From positions 1 through 8,585 of the forward strand of contig WTIQ01000120.1 in assembly GCA_011525185.1 (NCBI GenBank): DNA of 8,585 nucleotides, written 5' to 3'. The translations under genes were made by a program, and so were the position numbers. Of the stretch, positions 1-7,396 are shown one piece after another. This DNA is from Paracoccaceae bacterium. Its GTDB lineage: Bacteria; Pseudomonadota; Alphaproteobacteria; Rhodobacterales; Rhodobacteraceae. Numbering within the stretch: the first letter of the stretch is position 1; each line of letters opens with the position of its first letter. The notes beneath the pieces are model-generated. The model saw only the letters and a program-made list of their open reading frames with translations. It had not been told where the DNA came from and ran no database searches.

Positions 1-1
1 G

Positions 2-70
2 TTTTGGGACAAGGGCTTGTCAATGATTTCGGCGATGATTGATGAACTGGAAGCGATGGAGCAGGACTAA
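2..70 (+). CDS. C-terminal fragment of an unrecognised protein
   Basis: Only the last 22 codons and the TAA stop are inside the window; the gene begins upstream. The readable tail is FWDKGLSMISAMIDELEAMEQD, an acidic, helix-prone end. It is open from the first full codon to the stop, and it ends just before a spacer containing a stem-loop, which fits a true gene end. I do not recognise the family. It converges on the amine-catabolism operon, so it need not belong to that pathway. It could instead be a chance open stretch, since 22 codons is weak evidence. Confidence 0.45.
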   Translation, partial: FWDKGLSMISAMIDELEAMEQD

Positions 71-172
71 AGCATACACCTACGAGCCAGTGGGCAATTG
101 AAGACTTGTGGCGGTGTGAGTGTAAAAATCTTGTGAAACCGCGATCACGTTAGAGCAAGCCAGGTAACACCA

Positions 173-206
173 ACCGTGACCTTTGAGCAGTGCAAAGGTC
201 ACTGGT
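173..206. terminator. Strong stem-loop between converging genes, possible bidirectional terminator
   Basis: GTGACCTTTG (176-185) and CAAAGGTCAC (193-202) are perfect 10-bp inverted arms around a 7-base loop. ACC (173-175) can pair with GGT (204-206) across one bulged T at 203. It lies between the end of the plus-strand gene (70) and the end of the minus-strand aminotransferase gene (248), where a shared terminator is expected. Neither side has an immediate T run, so it is not a textbook intrinsic terminator. It may protect 3' ends or act with Rho. The remaining spacer (71-172 and 207-247) shows nothing else I can name. Confidence 0.55.
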
Positions 207-247
207 CTAAATATGAAAACGCTTTTCAACCCTTTGCATTCCTGTTG

Positions 248-1531
248 TTAGCCCAGCTCTGCGATAGCAGCAGCGGCCTTTTGAACTGCTTTGGATGTGA
301 TCGTGAGGTCTTCTTTGGTTAAGGCAAGGCTCGGGTAGGTTTTTCCAGCCGATTTAAAAATACCATTTGCGCGCAGCGCGTTATTCCAAACCTGCGCCAT
401 CTGTACATTTCCATTTTGCACATCACGGTAGGATTTTGGGGCATGTGCGGAAAAGACGATTTCAAATAGGGTGGGATCGCCAACGATTTGGAAGGCCACG
501 CCTGTAGCGTCCAACGCTGTTCTGATCATATCCATGAGGTCTTGCCCGAGGGCGCGAAACCGTTTGTATTGCCCCTCACGGCGCAGAATTTCGAGGCTTT
601 TGAGCCCCGCAGCCGCGGCCACTGGATTTCCCGAAAGCGTGCCCAGTTGCATGAGCCATCTGTCTGCTCCCACGTCTGATTTGTCAAAGTGGCGCATGAT
701 CTCTCGTTTGCCTGCAATGGCCGCAAGAGGGAAGCCTCCACCGATGACTTTGCCCAAGGTGCAAATATCAGGCGTGACTCCGTAAAGCGCCTGAGCGCCT
801 GCGTACTCCAAGCGAAACCCAGTAACGATTTCGTCAAAGATGAGAACAATCCCATATCTCTCACATTCTGCTTTGAGAATTTCGAGAAACCCCTCTTGTG
901 GTGGAATGATACGTTGCAAGGGTTCAACGATAAGCCCTGCAATCTCGTTGTGGTGCTCTGCTAGGAGGGAGATAATATAATCGGGATCATTGAATGGCGC
1001 GACGAGAATATCTTGCGCGACGCTTGCAGGAATGCCCGCGCTATCGGGAATGGCATTGGGGAAATTCGCGCGTTGCGTCGGGGCGAGGCTCATTTGGGCT
1101 TCGGCACACATGCCATGATAACCGCCCTCAAATTTGACGATTTTTTCCTTCCCAGTGTAGGCGCGCGCAAGACGCATCGCATACATGTCCGCCTCTCCCC
1201 CTGAGGAGACATAGCGAAGCTGCTCCGCACACGGGAGTGCGCGGCAAATCTCTTCGGCCAGTTCTATTCCAAGCGTATTATTGGCAAAGAACGTTTGTCC
1301 CTTTGGCAATTGTTCTAGGACTGCCTCCATGACTTCGGGGTGGCTGTGGCCCAAAAGCATTGGACCAGAGCCAATCAGATAGTCGACATATTCGTGACCA
1401 TTCTGATCCCAGACCCGACTGCCTTTACCCTCTTTAATGATAATATTTGGCTCAAAGTTGCCAAAGCCACCAGCGGGCAAGACCTCATGTGCCCGCGCGA
1501 TCCATGCCTCTTGCGTGTCAATGCGGTTCAT
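248..1531 (-). CDS. Class III PLP aminotransferase, glutamate-1-semialdehyde aminomutase-like
   Basis: A complete 427-residue fold-type I PLP enzyme, close to the usual 425-460 for HemL relatives. Visible motifs are SSGGEA (109-114, phosphate-binding region), YHG (138-140, aromatic stacking on PLP), FDE (232-234, with D233 the expected pyridine-nitrogen ligand), Schiff-base lysine K261 in LGKVIGGG, and GTLSGNP (297-303). It differs from housekeeping HemL by having SGGEA where HemL has SGTEA, and a different stretch after YHG, so I read it as a catabolic aminotransferase or aminomutase rather than a haem-synthesis enzyme. It is the last gene of the five-gene operon. Its ATG lies 6 bases after the stop of the upstream enolase-superfamily gene, whose final codons supply a GGAG Shine-Dalgarno 9 bases before the start. 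A likely role is moving an amino group on the demethylated product; the substrate is unknown. Confidence 0.9.
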   Translation of the reverse strand: MNRIDTQEAWIARAHEVLPAGGFGNFEPNIIIKEGKGSRVWDQNGHEYVDYLIGSGPMLLGHSHPEVMEAVLEQLPKGQTFFANNTLGIELAEEICRALPCAEQLRYVSSGGEADMYAMRLARAYTGKEKIVKFEGGYHGMCAEAQMSLAPTQRANFPNAIPDSAGIPASVAQDILVAPFNDPDYIISLLAEHHNEIAGLIVEPLQRIIPPQEGFLEILKAECERYGIVLIFDEIVTGFRLEYAGAQALYGVTPDICTLGKVIGGGFPLAAIAGKREIMRHFDKSDVGADRWLMQLGTLSGNPVAAAAGLKSLEILRREGQYKRFRALGQDLMDMIRTALDATGVAFQIVGDPTLFEIVFSAHAPKSYRDVQNGNVQMAQVWNNALRANGIFKSAGKTYPSLALTKEDLTITSKAVQKAAAAIAELG

Positions 1532-1537
1532 TTTTCG

Positions 1538-2641
1538 TTACTCCAAAATCAAATCAGCTGGACCAAGGATATCGAGGTCGGGGGTGATCCCAAGCCCGAT
1601 ACCCTCTGGCACTGTCAAAGTTCCATTGTGACGACGCGGCCCATCTTTGGCCAGATGGGGGCTGACATAGCCAGAGAGATCACAGGCATTGAGAACATAG
1701 CGGGGATCAGTTGCCGCGGCGAGGTGAGCGAGAGCAGCGGTTGTAATATCCGAACCCCAAGTGTCTTCAACGCACATTTTTACCCCTAAGTGATAGCAGA
1801 GATCACGCGCAGCACGCATTTTCGAAATGCCACCAAATTTTGACAGCTTGAGCGCCACGGCATCCATGACCCCCAAACGGTGCCCTTCCAGCAAGCTTGC
1901 CGTATCATGGGCATTTTCATCAAGTTTCATCGCAAGGCCTGTGGCGGCTTTCACGCGAGCGCAATGTTCGATGGTCTCACAGGGTTGCTCGAGCATAATG
2001 TCATGGTCTGCAACAGCCCTGCCAACGCGAATGGCGTCCAGCGATGTGGCGCCACAATTCCAATCCCCATAGACCAATGGTCCCGCGCCCACGGCTTCTC
2101 TGACCAAGCGCAGGCGTGCGATGTCAGCTTCATTGTTGGCATCTGCGCCAAGCTTCACTTGAAATTGCGTGATCCCGCTTATCTGTGCCTCTTTTGCAAT
2201 CTCTGCCATATCTTCTGGTGCAATGCAGGTGATCGAATGATAAAGTGGGAGGGTTTTGCGCCTTTGCCCACCGAGTAGGGCAGAGAGCGGCAGTCCAGCG
2301 ACTTTTGCGGTGATATCCCAAAGCGCGATGTCAAGCGCGGATTTTGCATAGGCGTGCCCGATGAGATAGGCATCTGCCTTTGCCATCAAGGCCTCTGGAC
2401 CCACGGGATCTGCCCCAAGGATCACGGGTGCAAGCTCTTCAAGGGCGGGGGCAATGCCGCGCGCATAGGCGGGCAGATAGTGGGGAATGGGACAGGTTTC
2501 ACCCCAGCCGCTGACGCCTGTATCTGTCTCAAGGCAAAGGACAACGGTTTCAACCGTGTCACAGCTTTTACCCTCGGCCATATAATAGGTCGTTTTACTC
2601 GTGAGAGGCACATGCCATAGACTGAGACGCTTGATCTTCAT
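1538..2641 (-). CDS. Enolase-superfamily enzyme, MR/MLE type, HpbD-like (paralogue 2)
   Basis: Encodes 367 residues: an N-terminal capping domain (about 1-115) and a TIM barrel. The active-site set is complete: K163 in QVKLGA, metal ligands D193 (GDWN), E218 (LEQPCE) and D241 (LDEN), and the opposite lysine K265 in LKLSKFGG. Two lysines on opposite faces suit 1,1-proton transfer (racemase/epimerase) or syn-dehydration. From memory, hydroxyproline-betaine 2-epimerase HpbD uses the same five positions and shares GWGETCP and YAKSALDIA. Of the HpbD residues I recall as binding the quaternary ammonium, D292 is Glu here, and W320 aligns with Cys. An in-frame ATG 19 codons upstream (2698) is rejected: it lies inside the preceding gene, and the peptide it adds has no family character. 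The ATG at 2641 shares one base with the upstream stop (TGATG), implying translational coupling; the Shine-Dalgarno is weak. The reaction is unproven. Confidence 0.88.
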   Translation of the reverse strand: MKIKRLSLWHVPLTSKTTYYMAEGKSCDTVETVVLCLETDTGVSGWGETCPIPHYLPAYARGIAPALEELAPVILGADPVGPEALMAKADAYLIGHAYAKSALDIALWDITAKVAGLPLSALLGGQRRKTLPLYHSITCIAPEDMAEIAKEAQISGITQFQVKLGADANNEADIARLRLVREAVGAGPLVYGDWNCGATSLDAIRVGRAVADHDIMLEQPCETIEHCARVKAATGLAMKLDENAHDTASLLEGHRLGVMDAVALKLSKFGGISKMRAARDLCYHLGVKMCVEDTWGSDITTAALAHLAAATDPRYVLNACDLSGYVSPHLAKDGPRRHNGTLTVPEGIGLGITPDLDILGPADLILE

Positions 2642-3771
2642 CACGGGGCACCGCTCTCTTGTGCAAGACTGTAGTGGGCCACGGGCTTGCCAAGGCAAGC
2701 TTCATCGGGGTGCACCCCAAGGCCAGGGGCGTCAGGCAGATGCAAATAACCGTCTTTGTTCCGTGGACCGCGTCCATCTGCGATATCAAGAGTGAGCATA
2801 TCCTGACAGGCCCAAACCGCGTGGCAAGCCTGTTCGGGGATTGTTGCGGCCAGATGCAGCGCTTCGCAATCGGCCAAGACCGACCCACCCGTTGCCATCA
2901 CAAAGATGTCAATTCCGTGCGCCAGAGCCACATCGCGCATGCGGGCTGCTTTGGTCAAACCGCCGACGCGATTGAGCTTGATCCCAAAAACTTCGGCAAG
3001 GCCGTCGCGGGCAATGCGCGTGGCATCTTGGAGTGTGACGAGACTTTCATCCACACTGACAGGCGCGGAATGGAGCGCGCGAAGAGCGGCAATATCATCA
3101 AGGGTCTCACAGGGCTGTTCGAACATGACGTGCAAATCTTGTGTCGCATGCATTACCCGCAGGGCTTCTTGCCGGCTCCAGCCACGGTTCACATCGTATA
3201 AGATGATTTCATCAGGCCGCCGTATCGCCTCCACATCGCGGATGCGAGCGATGTCACGGGTGACATTTCCACCAATTTTGACGGAATGGGCCACATAGCC
3301 GCGGGCACGATACATCTCGATGCTCTGGCGCGTCTCTTCGATGGTTTTGGTTCCCACGGAGGAGGCAATCGGCTGTGCCTTTGTGCACGCCCCTCCCATG
3401 AGATCCGCTATGGATAACCCCGCCGCCTGTCCTGCAATATCCCAACAGGCCATATCAATTGGTGATTTTGCATATAAATGACCAGGCAAGGCCAAGTCCA
3501 TCGCCCTTTCTACCTCTAACACTTTGCGCGGATCAACCCCGAGGATAAAAGGCGCCATTGTTTCAAGCCCTGCGCGAAGACCGGGGCCATGGGCTGGCAC
3601 ATAGGTATGCCCCCAAGGCGTTCCTTCCCCCCATCCAACCAGCCCTTCATCTGTGACGAGTTTCACAAATGTGGCATCAAGCGTTTCAAATTTCAGCCGC
3701 CCTCCAGAGAGCCAATAGGGGTGCTCTAGGGGCAGGTTGACTTGATAAACGTAAATATCAGTAAGTTTCAT
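2641..3771 (-). CDS. Enolase-superfamily enzyme, MR/MLE type, HpbD-like (paralogue 1)
   Basis: A 376-residue member of the mandelate racemase/muconate lactonizing group, with a capping domain (about 1-120) followed by a barrel. Catalytic residues are K165 (SVKIGG), D193 (YDVNRGW), E218 (FEQPCET), D241 (SVDES) and K265 (GIKLNRVGG), so both general bases and all three Mg ligands are present. Compared with HpbD as I remember it, the loop Tyr (Y57, HTYVPAH) and W320 (AVWACQ) are kept, but the VMATGG loop has Met where HpbD has D292. It is clearly homologous to the adjacent gene (shared EQPCET, YAKS, DI/GG motifs) but diverged well beyond a recent duplication. The ATG overlaps the upstream stop as ATGA and has no Shine-Dalgarno, so translation is probably coupled. 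Likely an epimerase or dehydratase acting on an N-methylated amino acid or hydroxy acid; the exact substrate is unknown. Confidence 0.88.
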   Translation of the reverse strand: MKLTDIYVYQVNLPLEHPYWLSGGRLKFETLDATFVKLVTDEGLVGWGEGTPWGHTYVPAHGPGLRAGLETMAPFILGVDPRKVLEVERAMDLALPGHLYAKSPIDMACWDIAGQAAGLSIADLMGGACTKAQPIASSVGTKTIEETRQSIEMYRARGYVAHSVKIGGNVTRDIARIRDVEAIRRPDEIILYDVNRGWSRQEALRVMHATQDLHVMFEQPCETLDDIAALRALHSAPVSVDESLVTLQDATRIARDGLAEVFGIKLNRVGGLTKAARMRDVALAHGIDIFVMATGGSVLADCEALHLAATIPEQACHAVWACQDMLTLDIADGRGPRNKDGYLHLPDAPGLGVHPDEACLGKPVAHYSLAQESGAP

Positions 3772-4850
3772 GGGCAGACAACGATATTACCAGTGTGTGT
3801 TTTTTGGATAAAGGCGCTTTGAGCCTCCCGCAAGTCGCTGAGCGGATAACAGGCGGCCAGCGCAGGTTTGAGCGCCCCTGCTTCGATATACGCCACCAAA
3901 CGCTTGGTAACGTCAGGTGTGATAACGGTCGATCCCGTAAAAGTAAGGTCGCGCAAGTAAAAGGTTCTGAGGTCAAACGACACAATCGGGCCAGCGATTG
4001 CCCCAGAACAGGTATAGCGGCCACCCCGCACGAGCACATCAATAAGGCTCTGCCAATTCTCACCACCAACCACATCTGCAACAACGCTAATCTGCTCGTC
4101 AGAGAGGGCGTCCTTAAGCGTCTTCACGTGACGCGGCAAAAGTCGATCTGCGCCGAGTGCTTTGACCGCATCATGTTTCGCCTCTGAGGCCATTGCAATC
4201 ACACGTGCGCCGCGCAACTTGCATAATTGGACAAGGGCGCCTCCAACGCCCCCAGAGGCACCAGGGACAAGGACTGTATCTTGCGCGGTGACATTTGCGC
4301 GGGTGAGCATACCCTCCGCTGTCGAGTAAGAGCAGGAAAAAGTCGCAAGCTCTGCATCTGTCAGTGTTGAGTTGACCACAAGCGCATTGGTCGCGGGAAT
4401 AACGGTGTACTGAGCAAATCCGCCATCACATTCCGAGCCAAAATAGCCTGTTTTCTCCTTGTTCAAAGGCTCACTTGGATCGCGCAGCCAATTATCTGTT
4501 ATGACCCGCTCTCCGATCCTTGTCTGTGCAACCCCCGATCCCACGGCGACAATTTCTCCACAGACATCTGCCCCTTGGATACGGGGAAAGCTGAGCGGAG
4601 CACCGCCCCAGGTGGGATCTGCGTTATGGACCGTGGTGTGGCCATTGCTTGAGGTGGGCTCTGAGACGGCTTTGGAATACCAACCCGTTCGCGTATTGAC
4701 ATCGGTATTATTGAGACCGCAGGCGGATACTTTTATCAAAACCTCGCCAGCGCTGGGGTGAGGCCGTGGCCAATCGGGGTGAAAGTGAAGCTGGTCGAGT
4801 CCCCCATGGCCCATTGTCACCATCGCCTGCATGGTCTTTGGGAGGCTCAT
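3768..4850 (-). CDS. MDR-family NAD(P)-dependent oxidoreductase, quinone-reductase-like
   Basis: 360 residues with the medium-chain dehydrogenase/reductase plan: an N-terminal GroES-like domain (about 1-160, with AGEVLIKVSACGLNNTD at 34-50) and a Rossmann domain with the nucleotide loop GASGGVGG at 197-204. C44 occupies the usual catalytic-zinc Cys position, but the GHE motif is replaced by QGADVCG (92-98), and no four-cysteine structural zinc lobe is seen near 120-145. That pattern fits zinc-free quinone oxidoreductase or enoyl-reductase-like members better than classical alcohol dehydrogenases, although databases would often label it alcohol dehydrogenase. A possible insertion at about 60-90 sits before the QGAD segment. 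The start has a GAGG Shine-Dalgarno 7 bases upstream and overlaps the preceding gene by ATGA; its own stop overlaps the next gene in the same way. It probably reduces or oxidises a pathway intermediate; the cofactor (NADPH or NADH) is not certain. Confidence 0.88.
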   Translation of the reverse strand: MSLPKTMQAMVTMGHGGLDQLHFHPDWPRPHPSAGEVLIKVSACGLNNTDVNTRTGWYSKAVSEPTSSNGHTTVHNADPTWGGAPLSFPRIQGADVCGEIVAVGSGVAQTRIGERVITDNWLRDPSEPLNKEKTGYFGSECDGGFAQYTVIPATNALVVNSTLTDAELATFSCSYSTAEGMLTRANVTAQDTVLVPGASGGVGGALVQLCKLRGARVIAMASEAKHDAVKALGADRLLPRHVKTLKDALSDEQISVVADVVGGENWQSLIDVLVRGGRYTCSGAIAGPIVSFDLRTFYLRDLTFTGSTVITPDVTKRLVAYIEAGALKPALAACYPLSDLREAQSAFIQKTHTGNIVVCP

Positions 4851-7306
4851 TGTGCCGCCTCAAGGCTTATCTCTGCGCGTGGTTTTGCATTTTCTGGATC
4901 ATAGGCAGGTGCTCCTAAAATGCGTCCTGCTCGTGGCTGTCCCGCGATAAGAACGCTGATCTCTTGGCCTGCGACATGATGCTTTGGCTGGAGATAGGCA
5001 AAGGCCAAAATCTTGTCCACGGATGGTCCATAGGCGACAGAGGCGGTTGAGCCAATGACCTTATTGTCCAAGAGAACGGGCTCACCGCCGTGACCATCAT
5101 TGATCCCATCAGGCTCAATTTCTAAATAGGCACAAACCCAGCGGCGCGCTTCTATAGACAGTGCTTTTTCTTTGCCCAAATACTCTTTATCGGAACGCGC
5201 AAACCGCAAGACATCTGCTTCGGCCAGAGTGACTTCGTTGGTGAGTTCGCTGGCCCCTTTAAAGGCTTTTTCCATCCGCAGGCTATTCATGGCAAAGCTG
5301 CCATAATCGGTAATCCCAAAGCGCTCTCCCGCGGCGTAAAGTGCGTCGTAAACACCAAGCGCATTGTCGCGCGGGATATGGAGCTCCCAACCCAGTTCAC
5401 CAGCATAGGACATCCGAAAGGCCCAAAGTGTTACCCCTGCAACGTTGATCTCTTGGGCACTGAGCCATCGAAACCCTGCATTTGATAAATCGGCATCTGT
5501 GCAGGCTGCGAGAACCTCGCGTGCTTTGGGTCCATTGAGCGCAAGGGCGGCCCAATCCTCGGACAGGCAAGTGATGCGTATTTCTTCGCCTTCTGTGTGG
5601 CGGTCCAAATGATCCAGCAAGCGCTGTTCAAAAAAGGCGGCGCATACGAGGTAGAAGCGATCTTTTGCAAGCTTGACCACGGTTGTTTCCAGCTCTATCC
5701 GTCCTGCGTGATTGAGCATATGGCTCAACATAATACCGCCGATTTTTTGTGGAAGCCGGTTGGCCAAGAGGCGATCTAAAAGCGCCTCTGCGCCTTGGCC
5801 TGCGACCTCTACTTTTGTGAAGGCAGAGATATCCATGAGACCCACTCTTTCACGCACGGCGCGGCACTCTTGAGCAACGACGTCATGAACGGCTGTCCTT
5901 TTGAAGTCGTAATAATCCCGCTGTTCAATACCACCTTTCGCAAACCAACGGGGGCGCTCGTGACCGTAGACTTCCTCAAAGACGGCTCCTTTCTCTTTCA
6001 GCCGGTCATAAAGAGGAGAGGGCTTAATCGGTCGTCCTGCAAGGCGATTGAAATGGGGAAAGGGAATTTCATGTCGCAGGCAATAATCTTCACGCGCTTT
6101 GATCACCTGCCACTCTTTGTTCGCATAAGAGCCAAACCGACGTGGATCATACTCGCGCATGGATATATCTGCCGCGCCGTGAACCATCCAGCGGGCCAAC
6201 TCGCGTGTCAGGCCAGGTCCCCAGCCAATTCCGATTTGTGTGCCACAGCAGCACCAGTAGTTTTGCACACTTGCAGCTGGTCCGATCAGAGGGTTGCCAT
6301 CTGGTGGGTGGCTGATTGCGCCATGCACTTCTCTTTGGATCCCCAGATTTGCCAAAACGGGCATGCGATTGAGCGATTCTTCGAGCCAAGGCATGATGCG
6401 ATCATAATCAGCATCAAAGAGCCAATTTTCATAGTCCCAAGGGCATTCATCATGCCAGACCGAATTTGGGTTTTCTTTTTCATAAATGCCAATGAGCCCG
6501 CGCTTTTGTTCCATGCGGATATAGCCCGAAACCTTGCGATCATCGCGGATCACTGGCAGTTCGGTGGCAAGGTCTTGGAACTCAGGCACGGGCTCGGTGA
6601 CAAAGTAGTGGTGGGTCATGGAGGTCATGGGCAGTTGCAAACCTGACCATTCTCCCATTTGACGGGCATAGGTTCCTCCCGCATTGACCACATGTTCACA
6701 GAGGATCGATCCCTTTTCGCTCTCGACGAGCCACTCCCCAGAGGGTTGGCGGGTGATGTTAGTTGCGCGTGTGTGGCGAAAAATGCGTACACCCTTTGCC
6801 CGTGCGCCTGCGGCCATCGCCATTGTCACATTGGTGGGGTCAACATGACCATCATCTGGTGTGTATAACGCACCAAGCACCCCGTCCAAGTTATAAAACG
6901 GGTGCAGTTCTGCGACACGCTCAGGGCCAACCAATTCGATATTGAAACCAAGGGTGCGTCCGACGGATAGCGTATGGCGCAACCAATCCATCTCGTCTTC
7001 TGTATAGGCAAGTCGGAAGGAACCACAGCCATGCCATGTCACGGGCTGCCCCGTTTCGTGCTCCAAGCCTCCTGAATACAGTCCAATGTTATAATCGACG
7101 CATTTGCCCAGGCTAAAGCTAGAGGTCGAATGCGTGATCTGTCCTGCGGCGTGCCATGTTGAGCCGCTTGTCAGCTCGGCTTTCTCCAAAAGCACAGTGT
7201 CGTTGCCCCATCCTTCGTGGGCGAGGTGATAGGCTAATCCCGTTCCCATGACGCCACCACCGATAATGACAACGCGGGCGTGAGAGGGGATTTGATGTTG
7301 CGACAT
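4847..7306 (-). CDS. FAD-dependent N-methyl amino acid dehydrogenase with GcvT folate domains (dimethylglycine/sarcosine dehydrogenase family)
   Basis: 819 residues, the usual size for this family. The N-terminal FAD domain (about 11-370) has GGGVMG (16-21) and STWHAAG (49-55), where H52 is the position that binds FAD covalently in dimethylglycine dehydrogenases and oxidases. A linker domain (about 375-430) is followed by a GcvT-type tetrahydrofolate domain (about 435-700, with SYAGELGWELH at 633-643) and a GcvT C-terminal barrel (about 710-805). The family oxidises an N-methyl amine and passes the released carbon to folate as methylene-THF in the cytoplasm. The exact amine cannot be read from sequence. 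It is the first gene of the operon. I chose the ATG at 7306 because a GAAGG Shine-Dalgarno precedes it by 8 bases and the FAD motif follows directly; the 30 codons upstream are translated from the divergent promoter region. E540 appears where folate-binding relatives have Asp. Confidence 0.93.
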   Translation of the reverse strand: MSQHQIPSHARVVIIGGGVMGTGLAYHLAHEGWGNDTVLLEKAELTSGSTWHAAGQITHSTSSFSLGKCVDYNIGLYSGGLEHETGQPVTWHGCGSFRLAYTEDEMDWLRHTLSVGRTLGFNIELVGPERVAELHPFYNLDGVLGALYTPDDGHVDPTNVTMAMAAGARAKGVRIFRHTRATNITRQPSGEWLVESEKGSILCEHVVNAGGTYARQMGEWSGLQLPMTSMTHHYFVTEPVPEFQDLATELPVIRDDRKVSGYIRMEQKRGLIGIYEKENPNSVWHDECPWDYENWLFDADYDRIMPWLEESLNRMPVLANLGIQREVHGAISHPPDGNPLIGPAASVQNYWCCCGTQIGIGWGPGLTRELARWMVHGAADISMREYDPRRFGSYANKEWQVIKAREDYCLRHEIPFPHFNRLAGRPIKPSPLYDRLKEKGAVFEEVYGHERPRWFAKGGIEQRDYYDFKRTAVHDVVAQECRAVRERVGLMDISAFTKVEVAGQGAEALLDRLLANRLPQKIGGIMLSHMLNHAGRIELETTVVKLAKDRFYLVCAAFFEQRLLDHLDRHTEGEEIRITCLSEDWAALALNGPKAREVLAACTDADLSNAGFRWLSAQEINVAGVTLWAFRMSYAGELGWELHIPRDNALGVYDALYAAGERFGITDYGSFAMNSLRMEKAFKGASELTNEVTLAEADVLRFARSDKEYLGKEKALSIEARRWVCAYLEIEPDGINDGHGGEPVLLDNKVIGSTASVAYGPSVDKILAFAYLQPKHHVAGQEISVLIAGQPRAGRILGAPAYDPENAKPRAEISLEAAQ

Positions 7307-7314
7307 GGGGATGA

Positions 7315-7319
7315 CCTTC
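7315..7319 (-). promoter_or_regulatory. Shine-Dalgarno that sets the dehydrogenase start
   Basis: On the minus strand this reads GAAGG (within TGAAGGT), 8 bases before the ATG at 7306. It supports the 819-residue start over the longer open frame that begins at 7396 inside the palindromic control region. Confidence 0.65.
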
Positions 7320-7333
7320 AATGGAGACAAATT

Positions 7334-7347
7334 ACCATAGACATGGT
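7334..7347. promoter_or_regulatory. Inverted repeat overlapping the operon -10 region, candidate operator
   Basis: ACCAT (7334-7338) and ATGGT (7343-7347) are perfect 5-base arms around AGAC. The site lies over the predicted -10 and start of the minus-strand operon, a good place for repression. Its TACCAT half (7333-7338) recurs at 7391-7396 inside the larger palindrome. The natural candidate binder is the adjacent RpiR-type regulator; this is inference. Confidence 0.4.
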
Positions 7348-7372
7348 TAGAAAACAAATATACCACTGTCAA
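7344..7372 (-). promoter_or_regulatory. Predicted sigma-70-type promoter of the five-gene operon
   Basis: On the minus strand a perfect TTGACA (-35) occupies 7372-7367. After a 17-base spacer the hexamer is TAACCA (7349-7344), a poor match to TATAAT. The start would fall near 7337, giving a leader of about 30 bases before the ATG at 7306, too short for a riboswitch. A weak -10 fits an activated or tightly regulated promoter. For the plus-strand regulator gene, AATAAT at 7371-7376 could be a -10, but no convincing -35 precedes it. Confidence 0.45.
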
Positions 7373-7378
7373 TAATGA

Positions 7379-7396
7379 ATGATACATATGTACCAT
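7379..7396. promoter_or_regulatory. 18-bp near-perfect palindrome, candidate regulator binding site
   Basis: ATGATACATATGTACCAT pairs with its reverse complement at 8 of 9 base pairs; the only mismatch is A7382 with C7393. The 10-bp core TACATATGTA is perfect. It sits just upstream of the operon -35 box and upstream of the regulator gene, so one bound protein could act on both directions. The palindrome also explains why the spurious upstream open frames on the two strands begin with near-identical peptides (MVHMYH and MIHMYH). Confidence 0.55.

Noticed and set aside
215..227. GAAAA-CGC-TTTTC mini-hairpin as an intrinsic terminator
   Set aside because: The stem is only five A-T-rich pairs and lacks the stable G+C stem needed; the larger stem-loop nearby is the better candidate.
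2642..2698. Upstream start adding 19 residues to the second enolase-superfamily protein
   Set aside because: The extra peptide lies inside the preceding gene and has no family resemblance, while the ATG at 2641 gives an N-terminus (MKIKRLSLWHV) and catalytic residue numbers that match the family.
5795..6646. Long open frame of 283 codons on the plus strand
   Set aside because: It lies wholly antisense to the FAD/GcvT dehydrogenase, whose motifs and length are clear. The translated product shows no recognisable domain, so it is a shadow frame.
7307..7337. Glycine-type or other riboswitch ahead of the dehydrogenase gene
   Set aside because: The predicted leader is only about 30 bases, too short for a known riboswitch fold, and no paired architecture beyond the operator-like repeat is seen.
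7307..7396. Thirty extra N-terminal codons on the dehydrogenase, and the matching extension (7379-7438) on the regulator
   Set aside because: Both extensions start within the palindrome and read through promoter sequence. Their similar first residues come from the symmetric DNA, and good Shine-Dalgarno sites precede the internal ATGs.
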